64,000 bases of DNA from Idiomarina fontislapidosi (lineage in GTDB: Bacteria > Pseudomonadota > Gammaproteobacteria > Enterobacterales > Alteromonadaceae). Within the stretch, counting starts at the first letter, position 1, and the number at the start of each line of letters is the position of its first letter. The stretch is from contig NZ_QJST01000015.1 in NCBI RefSeq assembly GCF_003226255.1, positions 1 through 64,000 of the forward strand, written 5' to 3'. Positions 30,371 through 39,551 of the stretch are shown here, piece after piece. Both the position numbers and the translations under genes were made by a program. The notes under the pieces were generated by a model. The model was not told the DNA's origin. It was given only the letters and a program-made list of their open reading frames with translations, and did no database searches.

Positions 30371-30517
30371 TTAATCTAATTCTTTGCATCGATTACACTT
30401 TCTTTTGCCTCCTGTTCCTTGTCGTCTATTGCGAGTCTCGATGTTATTGCCCTCAGTGCATTTGGTGTTGTCGTGATAAACATCAGAATTTACAGCATGC
30501 CAAGGTTGAGTTTTCAT
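30371..30517 (-). CDS. 48-residue Cys/His-rich small protein (cargo)
   Basis: The frame starts at 30517 with AAGGA eight bases upstream and reads MKTQPWHAVNSDVYHDN..., then C-T-E-G-N-N-I-E...R-R-Q-G-T-G-G-K and a final C-N-R-C. Three cysteines, two histidines and the G-T-G-G-K...C-x-x-C pattern suggest a small zinc-binding protein. I recall similar short hypothetical proteins in other bacteria but know no function. A stem-loop directly follows the stop. An overlapping 71-codon plus-strand frame has no ribosome-binding site and is judged a shadow. Confidence 0.62.
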   Translation of the reverse strand: MKTQPWHAVNSDVYHDNTKCTEGNNIETRNRRQGTGGKRKCNRCKELD

Positions 30518-30748
30518 TGTGAATTTCCTTAGATTGATTTGAAATTTAAAGGTAGCTCAATATTTGATCAATTGTAAGTTGTTACCAAAGGAATAAAATT
30601 GCTCCAATGAAGATGCGACTTTTTCTTGGCCTGCTTATTTAATCTGGTTCAGAGTTTGTAGTCGTTTAAAGCGGGAATCTGGCTATGCTGGACTGAGAAG
30701 ATCGCGAGAGTAATGTGCGTCCAGAATAAGTTTCCGAATTGACGGTTA
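30518..30748. other. Gap without a gene
   Basis: 231 bp of AT-rich DNA between two minus-strand genes. It must hold the promoter of the 48-residue gene, but I see no clear promoter boxes or repeats. Confidence 0.4.
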
Positions 30749-31663
30749 CTATTCCTGAAAAGAAGGCGCGATTGATATTAGACGAATTGGTTTGTGGGCA
30801 GTCAATTCAGATAGGGTTCTTTCTGTCCGTTTAATCACTATTTTGGATATTTCTAATTCGTCGCTACTTAATACTAAATAATCTTGTAAATCTTCTGAAG
30901 CCATTTCTAGCATGCTTGGCAGTTCATTCGTAATGAGGACTTGCTCGATAGAATCGATATTTAATTTAAGTACAGCTTTAATTTCGGATACTGTAGGCTC
31001 GACTAACTCTTTGAATATTGAACGTGAACATGTTGAAAGTGCTTTAACTAGGTCTACTCGCCCTTTTTTGTTGCAGAGCACTTCCTTCATACCGGTTAGT
31101 ATTTCTCTTTTATTAGGTTTATCGACGGATTCGCTCAAAAATCTTTCAAAGTCAATAAAGTACCCAAAAGTAGAGAGTCCTATGCTGCTAGACTCCATAT
31201 TTTTTACGCCGTCATCAACAACCAATGCAACGTTCGAGTGAATTATGGCGTTTCTTAGTTCACACAGAAATGCGTAATAAGTGCAGGGGGTATCGTATAA
31301 AGCTGACCTTTTCTCTATAGCCCATTTTTTTGATTGAGTGCTGAATATTTTTGCTAGATGAGAGGGCAGTAGCTCTGGGAAACGCATAAACGCAGCCAAG
31401 TGTGAGATAAGTATATGATCTGCTCGCGCAAAAATTTCATTGCTAATTATAAACTCGTTAAAATCTCTCTGTTTTACGTCAATCGCGTGCGAGATAACTT
31501 CTCGTTCAAACGAGTTTAGGTTGGTTTTGAATACCGCGTATTGATTTGCCAACTTGGATACTTCTGATATTCGCTTATGTGAGCTTTTAAGTACGGCAAA
31601 ATCTCGTTTGCTAATTTCCACAGTTTGTCTGAAACCACGCTTTAGTATTGTTATCTTCTGCAT
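30749..31663 (-). CDS. Unknown cargo protein with HEPN-type RNxxxH motif
   Basis: Protein of 304 residues, mostly helical, no signal peptide or membrane segment. It contains FLCELRNAIIHSNV at about residues 130-143. The R-N-x-x-x-H core in a helical setting is the hallmark of HEPN domains, many of which are RNases in toxin-antitoxin and phage-defence systems. The rest is not recognised. It lies between the transposon end and tnsA, reading away from tnsA. Toxin or defence activity is inference from one motif, and RNxxxH also occurs by chance or in non-catalytic HEPN proteins. Confidence 0.55.
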   Translation of the reverse strand: MQKITILKRGFRQTVEISKRDFAVLKSSHKRISEVSKLANQYAVFKTNLNSFEREVISHAIDVKQRDFNEFIISNEIFARADHILISHLAAFMRFPELLPSHLAKIFSTQSKKWAIEKRSALYDTPCTYYAFLCELRNAIIHSNVALVVDDGVKNMESSSIGLSTFGYFIDFERFLSESVDKPNKREILTGMKEVLCNKKGRVDLVKALSTCSRSIFKELVEPTVSEIKAVLKLNIDSIEQVLITNELPSMLEMASEDLQDYLVLSSDELEISKIVIKRTERTLSELTAHKPIRLISIAPSFQE

Positions 31664-31761
31664 AAAAGATCCAAAAATTAGTAACTTAGAGCTAAAGATA
31701 GCTTACCTTGATAAAGATAGAAACTCAGTTATGCTGAAACAAAGCAAATCGAGTTGATGAG

Positions 31762-32592
31762 ATGGCAAAATCAAAATACTCGCTGAGCGAGGCGCAGATT
31801 GCGAAAAGAATAAAGGAAGGACGCGGATCTGGCTCCGGCGCAGACTATAGCCCTTGGGTGCGGGTCGATGAAGTTCCATCTTTAGGCCGATCCCGACAGG
31901 TCTACTCTCACCTTACCAAACGCATCCACCACCTACTTTCTGATCTCGAATTTGCTGTATTCCTTCTGCTTGATAACAACCCTTCCGTTACTGATATACG
32001 TGAACAATTCCCTCTGATTCGCGATGACACGCGGGATATCGCCCGGGAAAATAACTTACCTCACCCTGCCAACAATGGCGTCGATACGGTCATGTCGTCA
32101 GACTTTTTAGTTGATTCCACAGACAAATCAGAGCCCAAATTCGTGCTACAAGCCAAGTATACGGATAACTTTGGTGATGCCCGCACTATCGAGAAGCTAG
32201 AGATTGAACGTCGTTACTGGAAGCAAAAGGAGCTTCCCTGGTATCTCGTTACTGAGCGTGAAATTGATCCAGTGGCCAAGGCAAATATTGACTGGCTGTA
32301 TGTTGTTAAAGGAGAGCTGGAGTCGGGCGACAAGGTTCTCACGGCGTCGAGTCTTGCGATGTTTAAAGCGGTAGTCGCGGATAACCTGGGGCTCAATATT
32401 ATTGAGTTGTGTAAGGTCATTGACCGAGCTTATGATCTTGAGCTGGGTGAGTCACTTTATGATTTAAGAGTGCTCTGCGCATCCCGGGTTATTACGTTTG
32501 ATGTCAGAAAGCCGTTCAGAAAACTGAGTGGAAAGGATTTTACGTGTCACGAGTTAGAGAGCTTGGGAGGCGCGGTGAATGTGGCGAGTTAA
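31762..32592 (+). CDS. tnsA: TnsA, Tn7 endonuclease subunit of the transposase
   Basis: Protein of 276 residues (Tn7 TnsA is 273). It cuts the 5' ends of the transposon while TnsB cuts the 3' ends, giving cut-and-paste movement. The restriction-enzyme-like active site is intact and even shares the Tn7 numbering: Glu63, Asp114, and Gln130-x-Lys132 in VLQAKYTD. The C-terminal domain that binds TnsC follows. It overlaps tnsB by 14 bp. Confidence 0.96.
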   Translation: MAKSKYSLSEAQIAKRIKEGRGSGSGADYSPWVRVDEVPSLGRSRQVYSHLTKRIHHLLSDLEFAVFLLLDNNPSVTDIREQFPLIRDDTRDIARENNLPHPANNGVDTVMSSDFLVDSTDKSEPKFVLQAKYTDNFGDARTIEKLEIERRYWKQKELPWYLVTEREIDPVAKANIDWLYVVKGELESGDKVLTASSLAMFKAVVADNLGLNIIELCKVIDRAYDLELGESLYDLRVLCASRVITFDVRKPFRKLSGKDFTCHELESLGGAVNVAS

Positions 32593-34672
32593 TGATGTTG
32601 TTGAATATGACAACAAGCGGTACCGCATCTTATTCGTCGAGAGCACCCGGCTTGTTTGGTTGTGCATTGATGAGAATAAAGGAATACCCACCTCAGAGTA
32701 TATTGATGTACTTGAAGACTTAGTTGCTTCCGGCCAACTCATTCGTGTTGATGACCCTTTCGCTGAACTTCAGGTACTCACGCCGGAAGATGGCAGCTCT
32801 GACTACAAACACCGTGAAAAAGCTTACCAAGCGATTAAAGACATCATCGCAGATGAGAAAATGTATTTTAAAAAAGAGCGTGCAGCTCTTCTGAAAGGTG
32901 CCGCTGAAGAATCAGAAGTCAGTGTTCCCACACTCTACAAATACTTGAGACGGTACTGGCAACGAGGGCAGCTTAAAAATGCGCTGCTTCCCGACTTTAA
33001 GAACTCCGGTGCGGCTGGTAAGCCTCGAAACTTCAAAGACAAAACACCCGGGCAACGTCGAATACACACCCCGGGAACCACGGTGCCGTTAAATGATGAT
33101 ATACGGCGACTGTTCCGGCGCACGATAGAAACGGTGCTACTTAACGACAAGAATATGTCTGTCAGCTATGCGTACCGGAAGTTTGCTTCGGCTTATAAGT
33201 TCGCAAATCCCGATGCCAGCGAAGAGCAGATACCGACCTATCGGCAGTTTCAGCATTTTTATCTTAGTGAATACGAAAGAACTGACAAGCTTATTGCACA
33301 AACTCCAGTAACTAACTACCGCAAAGATATAAGGCCATTACATGGCACAGCAACCGAGCAAGCGTTAGGACCAGGGAGCCGTTACGAAATTGATGCAACA
33401 ATAGCTGATATCTACCTAGTCGATGATGACGATTCCGAGAAAGTCATTGGGCGACCAACCATATACATGGTGATTGATGTTTTTAGTCGAATGGTAGCGG
33501 GATTTTACATAGGTGTAGATAACCCGTCTTATGTGGTTGCGATGAAGGCTTTAACGTCCAGTTTTGGCGATAAAACCGAAGTGTGCAAGAAGTTCGGTAT
33601 CGATATTTCGCCGGAAGACTGGCCGTCAGTTGGTTTGCCCGATGTTGTTCTAGCCGACAGAGGTGAGTTAATGAGCCATCAGGCTCAGTACCTTATTGAA
33701 GGGTTAGGCGTTCGATTGGAGAGTGCGCCACCCCGTCGTGGTGATGCTAAAGGTATAGTTGAGCGCTTTTTTAAGACTATTCAGGGCACCTTCAAACCCT
33801 ATTTACCGGGTGTTGTTGAAGGAAACCGGATCAAAAAACACGGTGAGAGTGATTATCGTGCGGAAGCTAAAATCTCAATGAGCGACTTCACTGAAATAAT
33901 GCTTAACGCCATTATTAATCACAACCTGCATAAGCCCATGAAAAAGTATGACCGGGCAGCGGACATTCCGGAAGATGTTCCTTCAATTCCCATACACCTT
34001 TGGAACTGGGGCATTCAGAACCGTGTAGGTAAACTTCGAAATGTTGATGTGAACCTTGCCCGGATCGTTTTATTGCCCAGGAAGAAAGTTACGGTTTCCG
34101 AGCAGGGCGTAAAACTTTGGGGTCTGACATATACCGGCCGGGAACTGATTGAAGCCGGATGGATGCATCGGGACTCATCCGTTAAAAGACCGAAAGGCCT
34201 TATGGCTGCTTACGACCCGGGAAGCGCTAACCATATTTATTTGTTTCCGGAAGTGGGTAAGAAACTGTTCTGGATTTGTGATTTATCGACTCGAAGCCGT
34301 GAGTTTCGAGATCTTACCTGGAAGCAAGTTTGGGAGAGGCAGCAAATCATCAAAGGTGCTCACGCAAAAGCTGAAAAGGGATACGCGCCTAAAGCCCGGG
34401 AACTTGATCAGCTTATTGAAGATAAGGTTAAAAAAGCGACCAAGGGTGGTAGAGGGTCAAAAAGCAGTGATGCTGAGCGTATTCGCAACATAAAGAAAAA
34501 TAAAGCTGAAGCCAGAGAACAAGAGCGTCGGGATACTGCAGTTCGCCCAGAACGAGAGAATAAGAAAGAACCGGCAAAAGTGGTTCCGATTAAGCACTCA
34601 AATGATGAGACTTACGATTATCCTGATTATCTCTCAGAGCTGTTTGGTGATGACTCGGAGCCGAACTCATGA
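32579..34672 (+). CDS. tnsB: TnsB, DDE transposase
   Basis: Protein of 697 residues (Tn7: 702). It binds the end repeats and performs 3' cleavage and strand transfer. The DDE triad is visible as Asp272 (Y-E-I-D-A-T), Asp360 (V-V-L-A-D-R-G) and Glu395 (GIVERFF) in an RNase-H-type fold. N-terminal helix-turn-helix regions precede it (e.g. V-S-V-P-T-L-Y-K-Y-L-R-R). A lysine/arginine-rich C-terminal tail would contact TnsC. It overlaps tnsA by 14 bp and tnsC by 4 bp, so translation is coupled. Confidence 0.96.
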   Translation: MWRVNDVVEYDNKRYRILFVESTRLVWLCIDENKGIPTSEYIDVLEDLVASGQLIRVDDPFAELQVLTPEDGSSDYKHREKAYQAIKDIIADEKMYFKKERAALLKGAAEESEVSVPTLYKYLRRYWQRGQLKNALLPDFKNSGAAGKPRNFKDKTPGQRRIHTPGTTVPLNDDIRRLFRRTIETVLLNDKNMSVSYAYRKFASAYKFANPDASEEQIPTYRQFQHFYLSEYERTDKLIAQTPVTNYRKDIRPLHGTATEQALGPGSRYEIDATIADIYLVDDDDSEKVIGRPTIYMVIDVFSRMVAGFYIGVDNPSYVVAMKALTSSFGDKTEVCKKFGIDISPEDWPSVGLPDVVLADRGELMSHQAQYLIEGLGVRLESAPPRRGDAKGIVERFFKTIQGTFKPYLPGVVEGNRIKKHGESDYRAEAKISMSDFTEIMLNAIINHNLHKPMKKYDRAADIPEDVPSIPIHLWNWGIQNRVGKLRNVDVNLARIVLLPRKKVTVSEQGVKLWGLTYTGRELIEAGWMHRDSSVKRPKGLMAAYDPGSANHIYLFPEVGKKLFWICDLSTRSREFRDLTWKQVWERQQIIKGAHAKAEKGYAPKARELDQLIEDKVKKATKGGRGSKSSDAERIRNIKKNKAEAREQERRDTAVRPERENKKEPAKVVPIKHSNDETYDYPDYLSELFGDDSEPNS

Positions 34673-36327
34673 CATTTGGTGGCATTGAATCAATCACAGC
34701 CGGTTATCATGATACAGGCGTCGAAAGTTACCGAGGCAACCCTCTTATTGAGGCTTTACCGCCGATAAAGTCGGTAAAAGATATTGCTGAGTCTTTGAAA
34801 ATTGATGCTCATTGTCGACCGGAAGACTTACTTGCTTCGGGACACGTCAGAGCCCACTCAATTAGCCGTCTCACAGATGAGTTCTTTCAACCGCTATCAA
34901 CACACGTGCAACTGGAAGAGAAGCTGTCCATTATGATCCGTGGTGGTTATGTTGGCCGCAATCCAAAAAATGGATCAAGACAAAAGCACCTTCAGAACGG
35001 TTACGAGCGATTATTAACGGGCGACCTATCGGCCTTTCGCTTTGATGAGGTGAAATCAACCGCTCAAAGTATGTCGATTATTGGTTGCTCTGGCAGTGGC
35101 AAAACGACGACCATCGGCCGGGTACTCTCTGGTTATCCCCAAGTCATTTACCATCCGGACTATAATCTTGAACAGGTCGTTTACCTAAAAGTTGATTGTT
35201 CGTTTGATGGCTCTCTTAAAGGTATTTGTCAGAACTTTTTCAGAGCGTTAGATCGGGTTCTTAATACTCACTATGAACAACGCTACGGTATGAAGCGACA
35301 TAGTGTAGAGAACATGCTGGCTATTATGGCGCAAATTGCCAATTCGCATGCCCTGGGTGTTCTTATTATTGATGAGATCCAGCATTTGAGCCGATCAAAG
35401 TCAGGTGGCTCTGAGAAAATGCTGAATTTCTTTGTCACACTGGTAAATACCATTGGTTTACCGGTTGTTCTCGTGGGCACCCCAAAAGCAAAAGAGATAT
35501 TTGAAGTCGACTTGCGCTCAGCAAGACGTAGTGCGGGATTCGGCGCGATTTTTTGGGAGCCAATGAAAAAATATCAGTCCAATGGTCGCCGGGGCGAATG
35601 GCATGCATTCACTAACAAACTTTGGAAGCTTCAATGGCTCAAACATCGCGATGAGCTGTTAACGGATGACATCAGAAACACTTGGTACGATTTAAGCCAG
35701 GGCGTACTGGATATTGTTGTTAAGTTATTTGTCTTAGCTCAGTTAAGAGCCATTGCGACAGGAATAGAGCGCATAACCTCCGGCTTATTGCGACAAGTCT
35801 ATCAGGATGAATTGGGCCCGGTGCATCCTATGCTGGCAGCACTTCGCTCGAACGACGCAGAAAAAATAGCGGAGTACTCAGACCTACGGTTAAAGGATAC
35901 GGATAAACGCCTACTTGAATTGCAGTCCCAGATTGATGAAGCGTCGATTGCCTCGGATGAAATTGATGAGCTGGTGTCGGACGATGAAAAACGACTGTAT
36001 ATGATGCTCAGTCAGTTTGGATACGATGATAGCTCTCTGCTTCTTGAAACGATTAAGCGGGCTTTCAAAGAACATCCTGACGCATCGCTTCAGGAACTAT
36101 TGCCCATTGTATCGTCGTGGTTATCTGCTCCAGAGCATGATGACGTAAAAGCGCCACCCAAAAAGCAAAAGACTAAGCGCCTGAAAAAAGATGAGTGGCA
36201 TACGCTACCGACAGAAGACCTGAGGTTTTTATCTTCGCAAAGCAGTTCCAAAGACGAAGCTTATGAAACGCTTAAATCGTCCGGGCTCATATTTCCGATG
36301 AACAAATGGATGGATAAGGTCGGCTGA
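34669..36327 (+). CDS. tnsC: TnsC, AAA+ regulator of Tn7 transposition
   Basis: Protein of 552 residues (Tn7: 555). This ATPase links the target selectors TnsD or TnsE to the TnsAB transposase and gives target immunity. Walker A is GCSGSGKTT (residues 139-147), Walker B VLIIDEIQHL (231-240), and the following V-L-V-G-T-P is a sensor strand. The C-terminal region is charged (acidic, then K-K-Q-K-T-K-R-L-K-K). Confidence 0.96.
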   Translation: MTFGGIESITAGYHDTGVESYRGNPLIEALPPIKSVKDIAESLKIDAHCRPEDLLASGHVRAHSISRLTDEFFQPLSTHVQLEEKLSIMIRGGYVGRNPKNGSRQKHLQNGYERLLTGDLSAFRFDEVKSTAQSMSIIGCSGSGKTTTIGRVLSGYPQVIYHPDYNLEQVVYLKVDCSFDGSLKGICQNFFRALDRVLNTHYEQRYGMKRHSVENMLAIMAQIANSHALGVLIIDEIQHLSRSKSGGSEKMLNFFVTLVNTIGLPVVLVGTPKAKEIFEVDLRSARRSAGFGAIFWEPMKKYQSNGRRGEWHAFTNKLWKLQWLKHRDELLTDDIRNTWYDLSQGVLDIVVKLFVLAQLRAIATGIERITSGLLRQVYQDELGPVHPMLAALRSNDAEKIAEYSDLRLKDTDKRLLELQSQIDEASIASDEIDELVSDDEKRLYMMLSQFGYDDSSLLLETIKRAFKEHPDASLQELLPIVSSWLSAPEHDDVKAPPKKQKTKRLKKDEWHTLPTEDLRFLSSQSSSKDEAYETLKSSGLIFPMNKWMDKVG

Positions 36328-36328
36328 A

Positions 36329-37834
36329 ATGACGAATGTCCCTGTCCCCTATCCTAATGAACTGATTTACAGTGTCATAGCGAGGACAGGCGTTAATGAA
36401 GCCATTTCCAGCCCTAAGCAGTTGCTCGATGAAATCTTTGGCAACCGTAAGGTGATATCAACGTTAGATTTACCCAGCCATATTGAGAAGATCAGCCAAC
36501 ACTTGGCAAGAACAGGTCAATATTCTGCTGAAAAACTGATTTACCAACATACCCTATTCCCTTTTTATGCACCGTTCGTACCCGAGTCAATTCGACAGCG
36601 TGCGATAAAACTCATGTCAGGGTTCAGCAATGGTGCGGTTCATATGATGCTCGGTGTCGCTGCATCAAGAGTAAAGGCAGTAAACCATTTTCGTCTTTGC
36701 CCCTCCTGTATGGAAAACCAAATCAGGGATTACGGAGAAACCTTCTGGGATAGACGGTGGTTTATTCCTGGACTCAATAACTGCGTATGTTCCGCATGCC
36801 TGAAGAGTTTACCGGAAAGTTGGCAAGAGCATAGACACGCCTACGTTTTGTGCCCTGCCACTACAGAAAATGAGCTAGAAGTAACCGGGAAGACTCCACC
36901 TGGCTTGTTTAAGCTGTGCTCATCAGCAAACGAGGTCTTATCGCTACAGGCAATGGAGTCCGCTTCATTTGACCAGTGGACGTCTTTTTATCAAGCGTTA
37001 GCGGCTGACAATGCGATGACCAGAGGGCGCTACGCAGACCATGAGAAGATAGCCGAAGCATTATTGTCCTGTTTTCCGAGCTCTGTTCTTCAAGAGCTTA
37101 ATTTAGACTTTGACGTCAAAAATGACACGAACTGGCTGAAAACTATTTTCCGTAAACACCGGAAATCATTCAGTGCCTTGCAGCACTTAATGGTATGGCA
37201 AGCATTAAAATTGAAGGGGACGGTCGCGGAAACGATCCATGAAGTAAAGAAAAAGCGGGTCGTACCTATTCGCCGTCTTGTTAAGCAAAAGACCAAAGGG
37301 CAAGTCGATATCTATCGAACGAAGTGGCAATCACTACTGCGACGATTAGAAATAAAGGAAGCGAGGCGTGCTGAAGGAGGCGTTTATGCATGGCTTTATC
37401 GGCATGATAGGAAATGGTTAATAGACTTTAATGCAGGCAGGAGACGGAAACGTAACGGGCATAAACCGATAAACTGGCATTACCGTGACTTAGCATTAAC
37501 GCGGCGATGCTTAGAGCTTATAGCAGAAAAGGACTCTGATCTAAGCTCTCCCCGGTTATCTAAACTTTGGTTGATTAACCACCTTCCCCATGGTCGTTCA
37601 TCTGCTAAAAAGCTCACTAAGCTCCCAATATTAAATCACTGTCTTGATACTTACTCGGAATCCATAACGGATTATCAAATAAGAAGACTGACTTACACTG
37701 CTTACCAACTTCTGCGTCAGCATGAAGAGCTGGCTCACTGGCGTCTGTTGCGACTGGCTGGATTAAGTATCGAGCGGATTACTGATGAAGCTAATAACTT
37801 TTTAAGAGAGGTCATTCTTCGTGTCAGACACTAG
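36329..37834 (+). CDS. tnsD: TnsD, attTn7 target selector
   Basis: Protein of 501 residues (Tn7: 508), TniQ family at its N-terminus (P-Y-P-N-E-L-I-Y-S-V-I-A-R). It binds the 3' end of glmS and directs insertion just past it, which agrees with this element's position. The zinc site has Cys124-x2-Cys127 and a second set C152, C154, C157. In Tn7 the second pair is, as I recall, Cys152 and His155; here residue 155 is Ser and an extra Cys pair is present, a likely CCCC-type finger. It starts 1 bp after tnsC and overlaps tnsE by 14 bp. Confidence 0.93.
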   Translation: MTNVPVPYPNELIYSVIARTGVNEAISSPKQLLDEIFGNRKVISTLDLPSHIEKISQHLARTGQYSAEKLIYQHTLFPFYAPFVPESIRQRAIKLMSGFSNGAVHMMLGVAASRVKAVNHFRLCPSCMENQIRDYGETFWDRRWFIPGLNNCVCSACLKSLPESWQEHRHAYVLCPATTENELEVTGKTPPGLFKLCSSANEVLSLQAMESASFDQWTSFYQALAADNAMTRGRYADHEKIAEALLSCFPSSVLQELNLDFDVKNDTNWLKTIFRKHRKSFSALQHLMVWQALKLKGTVAETIHEVKKKRVVPIRRLVKQKTKGQVDIYRTKWQSLLRRLEIKEARRAEGGVYAWLYRHDRKWLIDFNAGRRRKRNGHKPINWHYRDLALTRRCLELIAEKDSDLSSPRLSKLWLINHLPHGRSSAKKLTKLPILNHCLDTYSESITDYQIRRLTYTAYQLLRQHEELAHWRLLRLAGLSIERITDEANNFLREVILRVRH

Positions 37835-39413
37835 ATTTAAAAATATTGAGAACAATTCGGAACTGCTGCATCTGGGCGATCTCTTCCGAAGCACGACAGC
37901 AAAATATTGGCGTATTAATGTTTGGTTGAGTCCGATACAGAATAAGCGTCATGCCGCCTTCTCTAACTTACCCATGCTTGCCCGGGGGCGGGTGCTGAAC
38001 GCCACAGGTGAAAAACCTAAGCGTGACAGAGCTTCTTGCTCTATCACACGAGATTCAATAATTAGTGAATGCAATTTGAACGAGTTTCCGGAGTTCGCCT
38101 ACGCGTCACTTGCAAAAGTAGAAGCGCGTCAAAAAGGATTCCTGATTGAAACGCCCGGGAAGCCAAGTTTTATCATTCCACAGCTAGAGCTTGCCCGTGT
38201 TTTGTTTTTACACTCGAGCTATTTGTGCCGAGCGGCACTTACCTCTGAAACATTAGCGCATGAGTTTGACGTCCAGGAGCGTTTAAACGAGGGAAAAGTG
38301 ATTGTTAATGTCTTAAAGCTATCCACTTTTCCAAAAAAAGCGTTTGATGATGCTGGTACTCGGCGGATGTTGGCTTGGCTGTTAATAGACCGTAACGCTC
38401 GTAAGTCATTTGAAAGCATTTTTCGGCACTATAAGCAGTATTCCAGAGTGAATAACGGCTGGGAAATGTGGACGTTTTCATTTGAACCGCCTGAAATGCT
38501 CGGTTGGTTTTTTACCTTCCATGGTCGAGTAGATGAAACCAACAATAAGTTCTTTGTAGAAGAGATTACCGATTTAACCTTTCACGGAAGCCTGCCGGAT
38601 AGAGTACTGTTCCAGCACGATTCGTTTAAACGCTATGAAAATAAACGAAATGGAGGCACGCCAAACGGTTCTCCGTGGACACAGCGCCCCGAAGAGCATG
38701 AAATCAATGATGATGAAACTGCATCGAATAATAACGAACCCGTTATTTTGAGAAACGACACCCATACCATTAATTTCCTTGGGCATACCCAAACCGCCAA
38801 AGTGAATGAGGTAGTCGATAGTGATAAAGGAGCTTCGAACCCTGAACCCAATGAAGTTGCCAGCGAAGAAGTCAGTAGCGATGAACCCACGGAGGGCGGG
38901 AAACTTCCGGCGGCTGACTTTTCAGGACCTAATGACGCGACTGATTTAAGCCGAATGTGTGAGAGTCGCTTTGAGGCTTTTAACCATATGTTGGAACTGC
39001 TTCAGAAAAACGGAGTGACTTTGTTGTCAAAAGAGACAACAGCTCTGCCGCAGTCAGGACGAGGTCAAAAGCATTTATTGAAGAACGGTGAGCCTAGGGT
39101 CATTTGTTGCGCTGAGGTGAGCTTTGAGGGACGAAATGCGTATATTCTGGAGGTTGATACGTCAGATGGCGTTAGTAAACTGTCATCAAAAGTTTTTAGA
39201 GTGAGTGGAATCAGGCTGCAAGAGGTTTGGAGTAGATTAACCGAGAGTATCACTGAGAAAACTCTGAGTTGGCCCACATCTGTTATAAAAAGCGAGTTCG
39301 ACGAGAAAAGTGTTTCAAGTGTGCGCCATCCAAGTAATGAAGGAGCTGGCAATGGAAATATTCCTACTGAAAAGCTGCATGTCTGGAGTGAAAAGTTTTT
39401 GAACTTGATTTAA
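37821..39413 (+). CDS. tnsE: TnsE, replication-linked target selector
   Basis: Protein of 530 residues (Tn7: 538) with a GTG start inside the end of tnsD. TnsE steers insertion to lagging-strand DNA through the sliding clamp, favouring mobile plasmids. The start (LGDLFRSTTAKYWRINVWLSP) and the C-terminal region (S-G-R-G-Q-K-H-L-L-K...C-C-A-E-V-S-F-E-G-R-N-A-Y) fit the family; a low-complexity acidic linker (N-D-D-E-T-A...E-E-V-S-S-D-E-P-T) joins the halves. Keeping tnsE means the element can move horizontally as well as into glmS. Confidence 0.88.
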   Translation: MSDTRFKNIENNSELLHLGDLFRSTTAKYWRINVWLSPIQNKRHAAFSNLPMLARGRVLNATGEKPKRDRASCSITRDSIISECNLNEFPEFAYASLAKVEARQKGFLIETPGKPSFIIPQLELARVLFLHSSYLCRAALTSETLAHEFDVQERLNEGKVIVNVLKLSTFPKKAFDDAGTRRMLAWLLIDRNARKSFESIFRHYKQYSRVNNGWEMWTFSFEPPEMLGWFFTFHGRVDETNNKFFVEEITDLTFHGSLPDRVLFQHDSFKRYENKRNGGTPNGSPWTQRPEEHEINDDETASNNNEPVILRNDTHTINFLGHTQTAKVNEVVDSDKGASNPEPNEVASEEVSSDEPTEGGKLPAADFSGPNDATDLSRMCESRFEAFNHMLELLQKNGVTLLSKETTALPQSGRGQKHLLKNGEPRVICCAEVSFEGRNAYILEVDTSDGVSKLSSKVFRVSGIRLQEVWSRLTESITEKTLSWPTSVIKSEFDEKSVSSVRHPSNEGAGNGNIPTEKLHVWSEKFLNLI

Positions 39414-39551
39414 ATTCATTAGAGAACTTCGGACTCAATAGAGTTAAAAGTAGTTGATATTAAAAAACTATTATGTTTATGTCCGCCAAACCTGGAAATT
39501 TTTCCCGGTTGTTGTAAACTCTTCTAGAATCTACTAACTCGGATACAAAAC

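Noticed and set aside
30307-30522. 71-codon plus-strand frame between the kinase-like gene and the HEPN-like gene
   Set aside because: It has no ribosome-binding site and overlaps the opposite-strand 48-residue gene, which has one.
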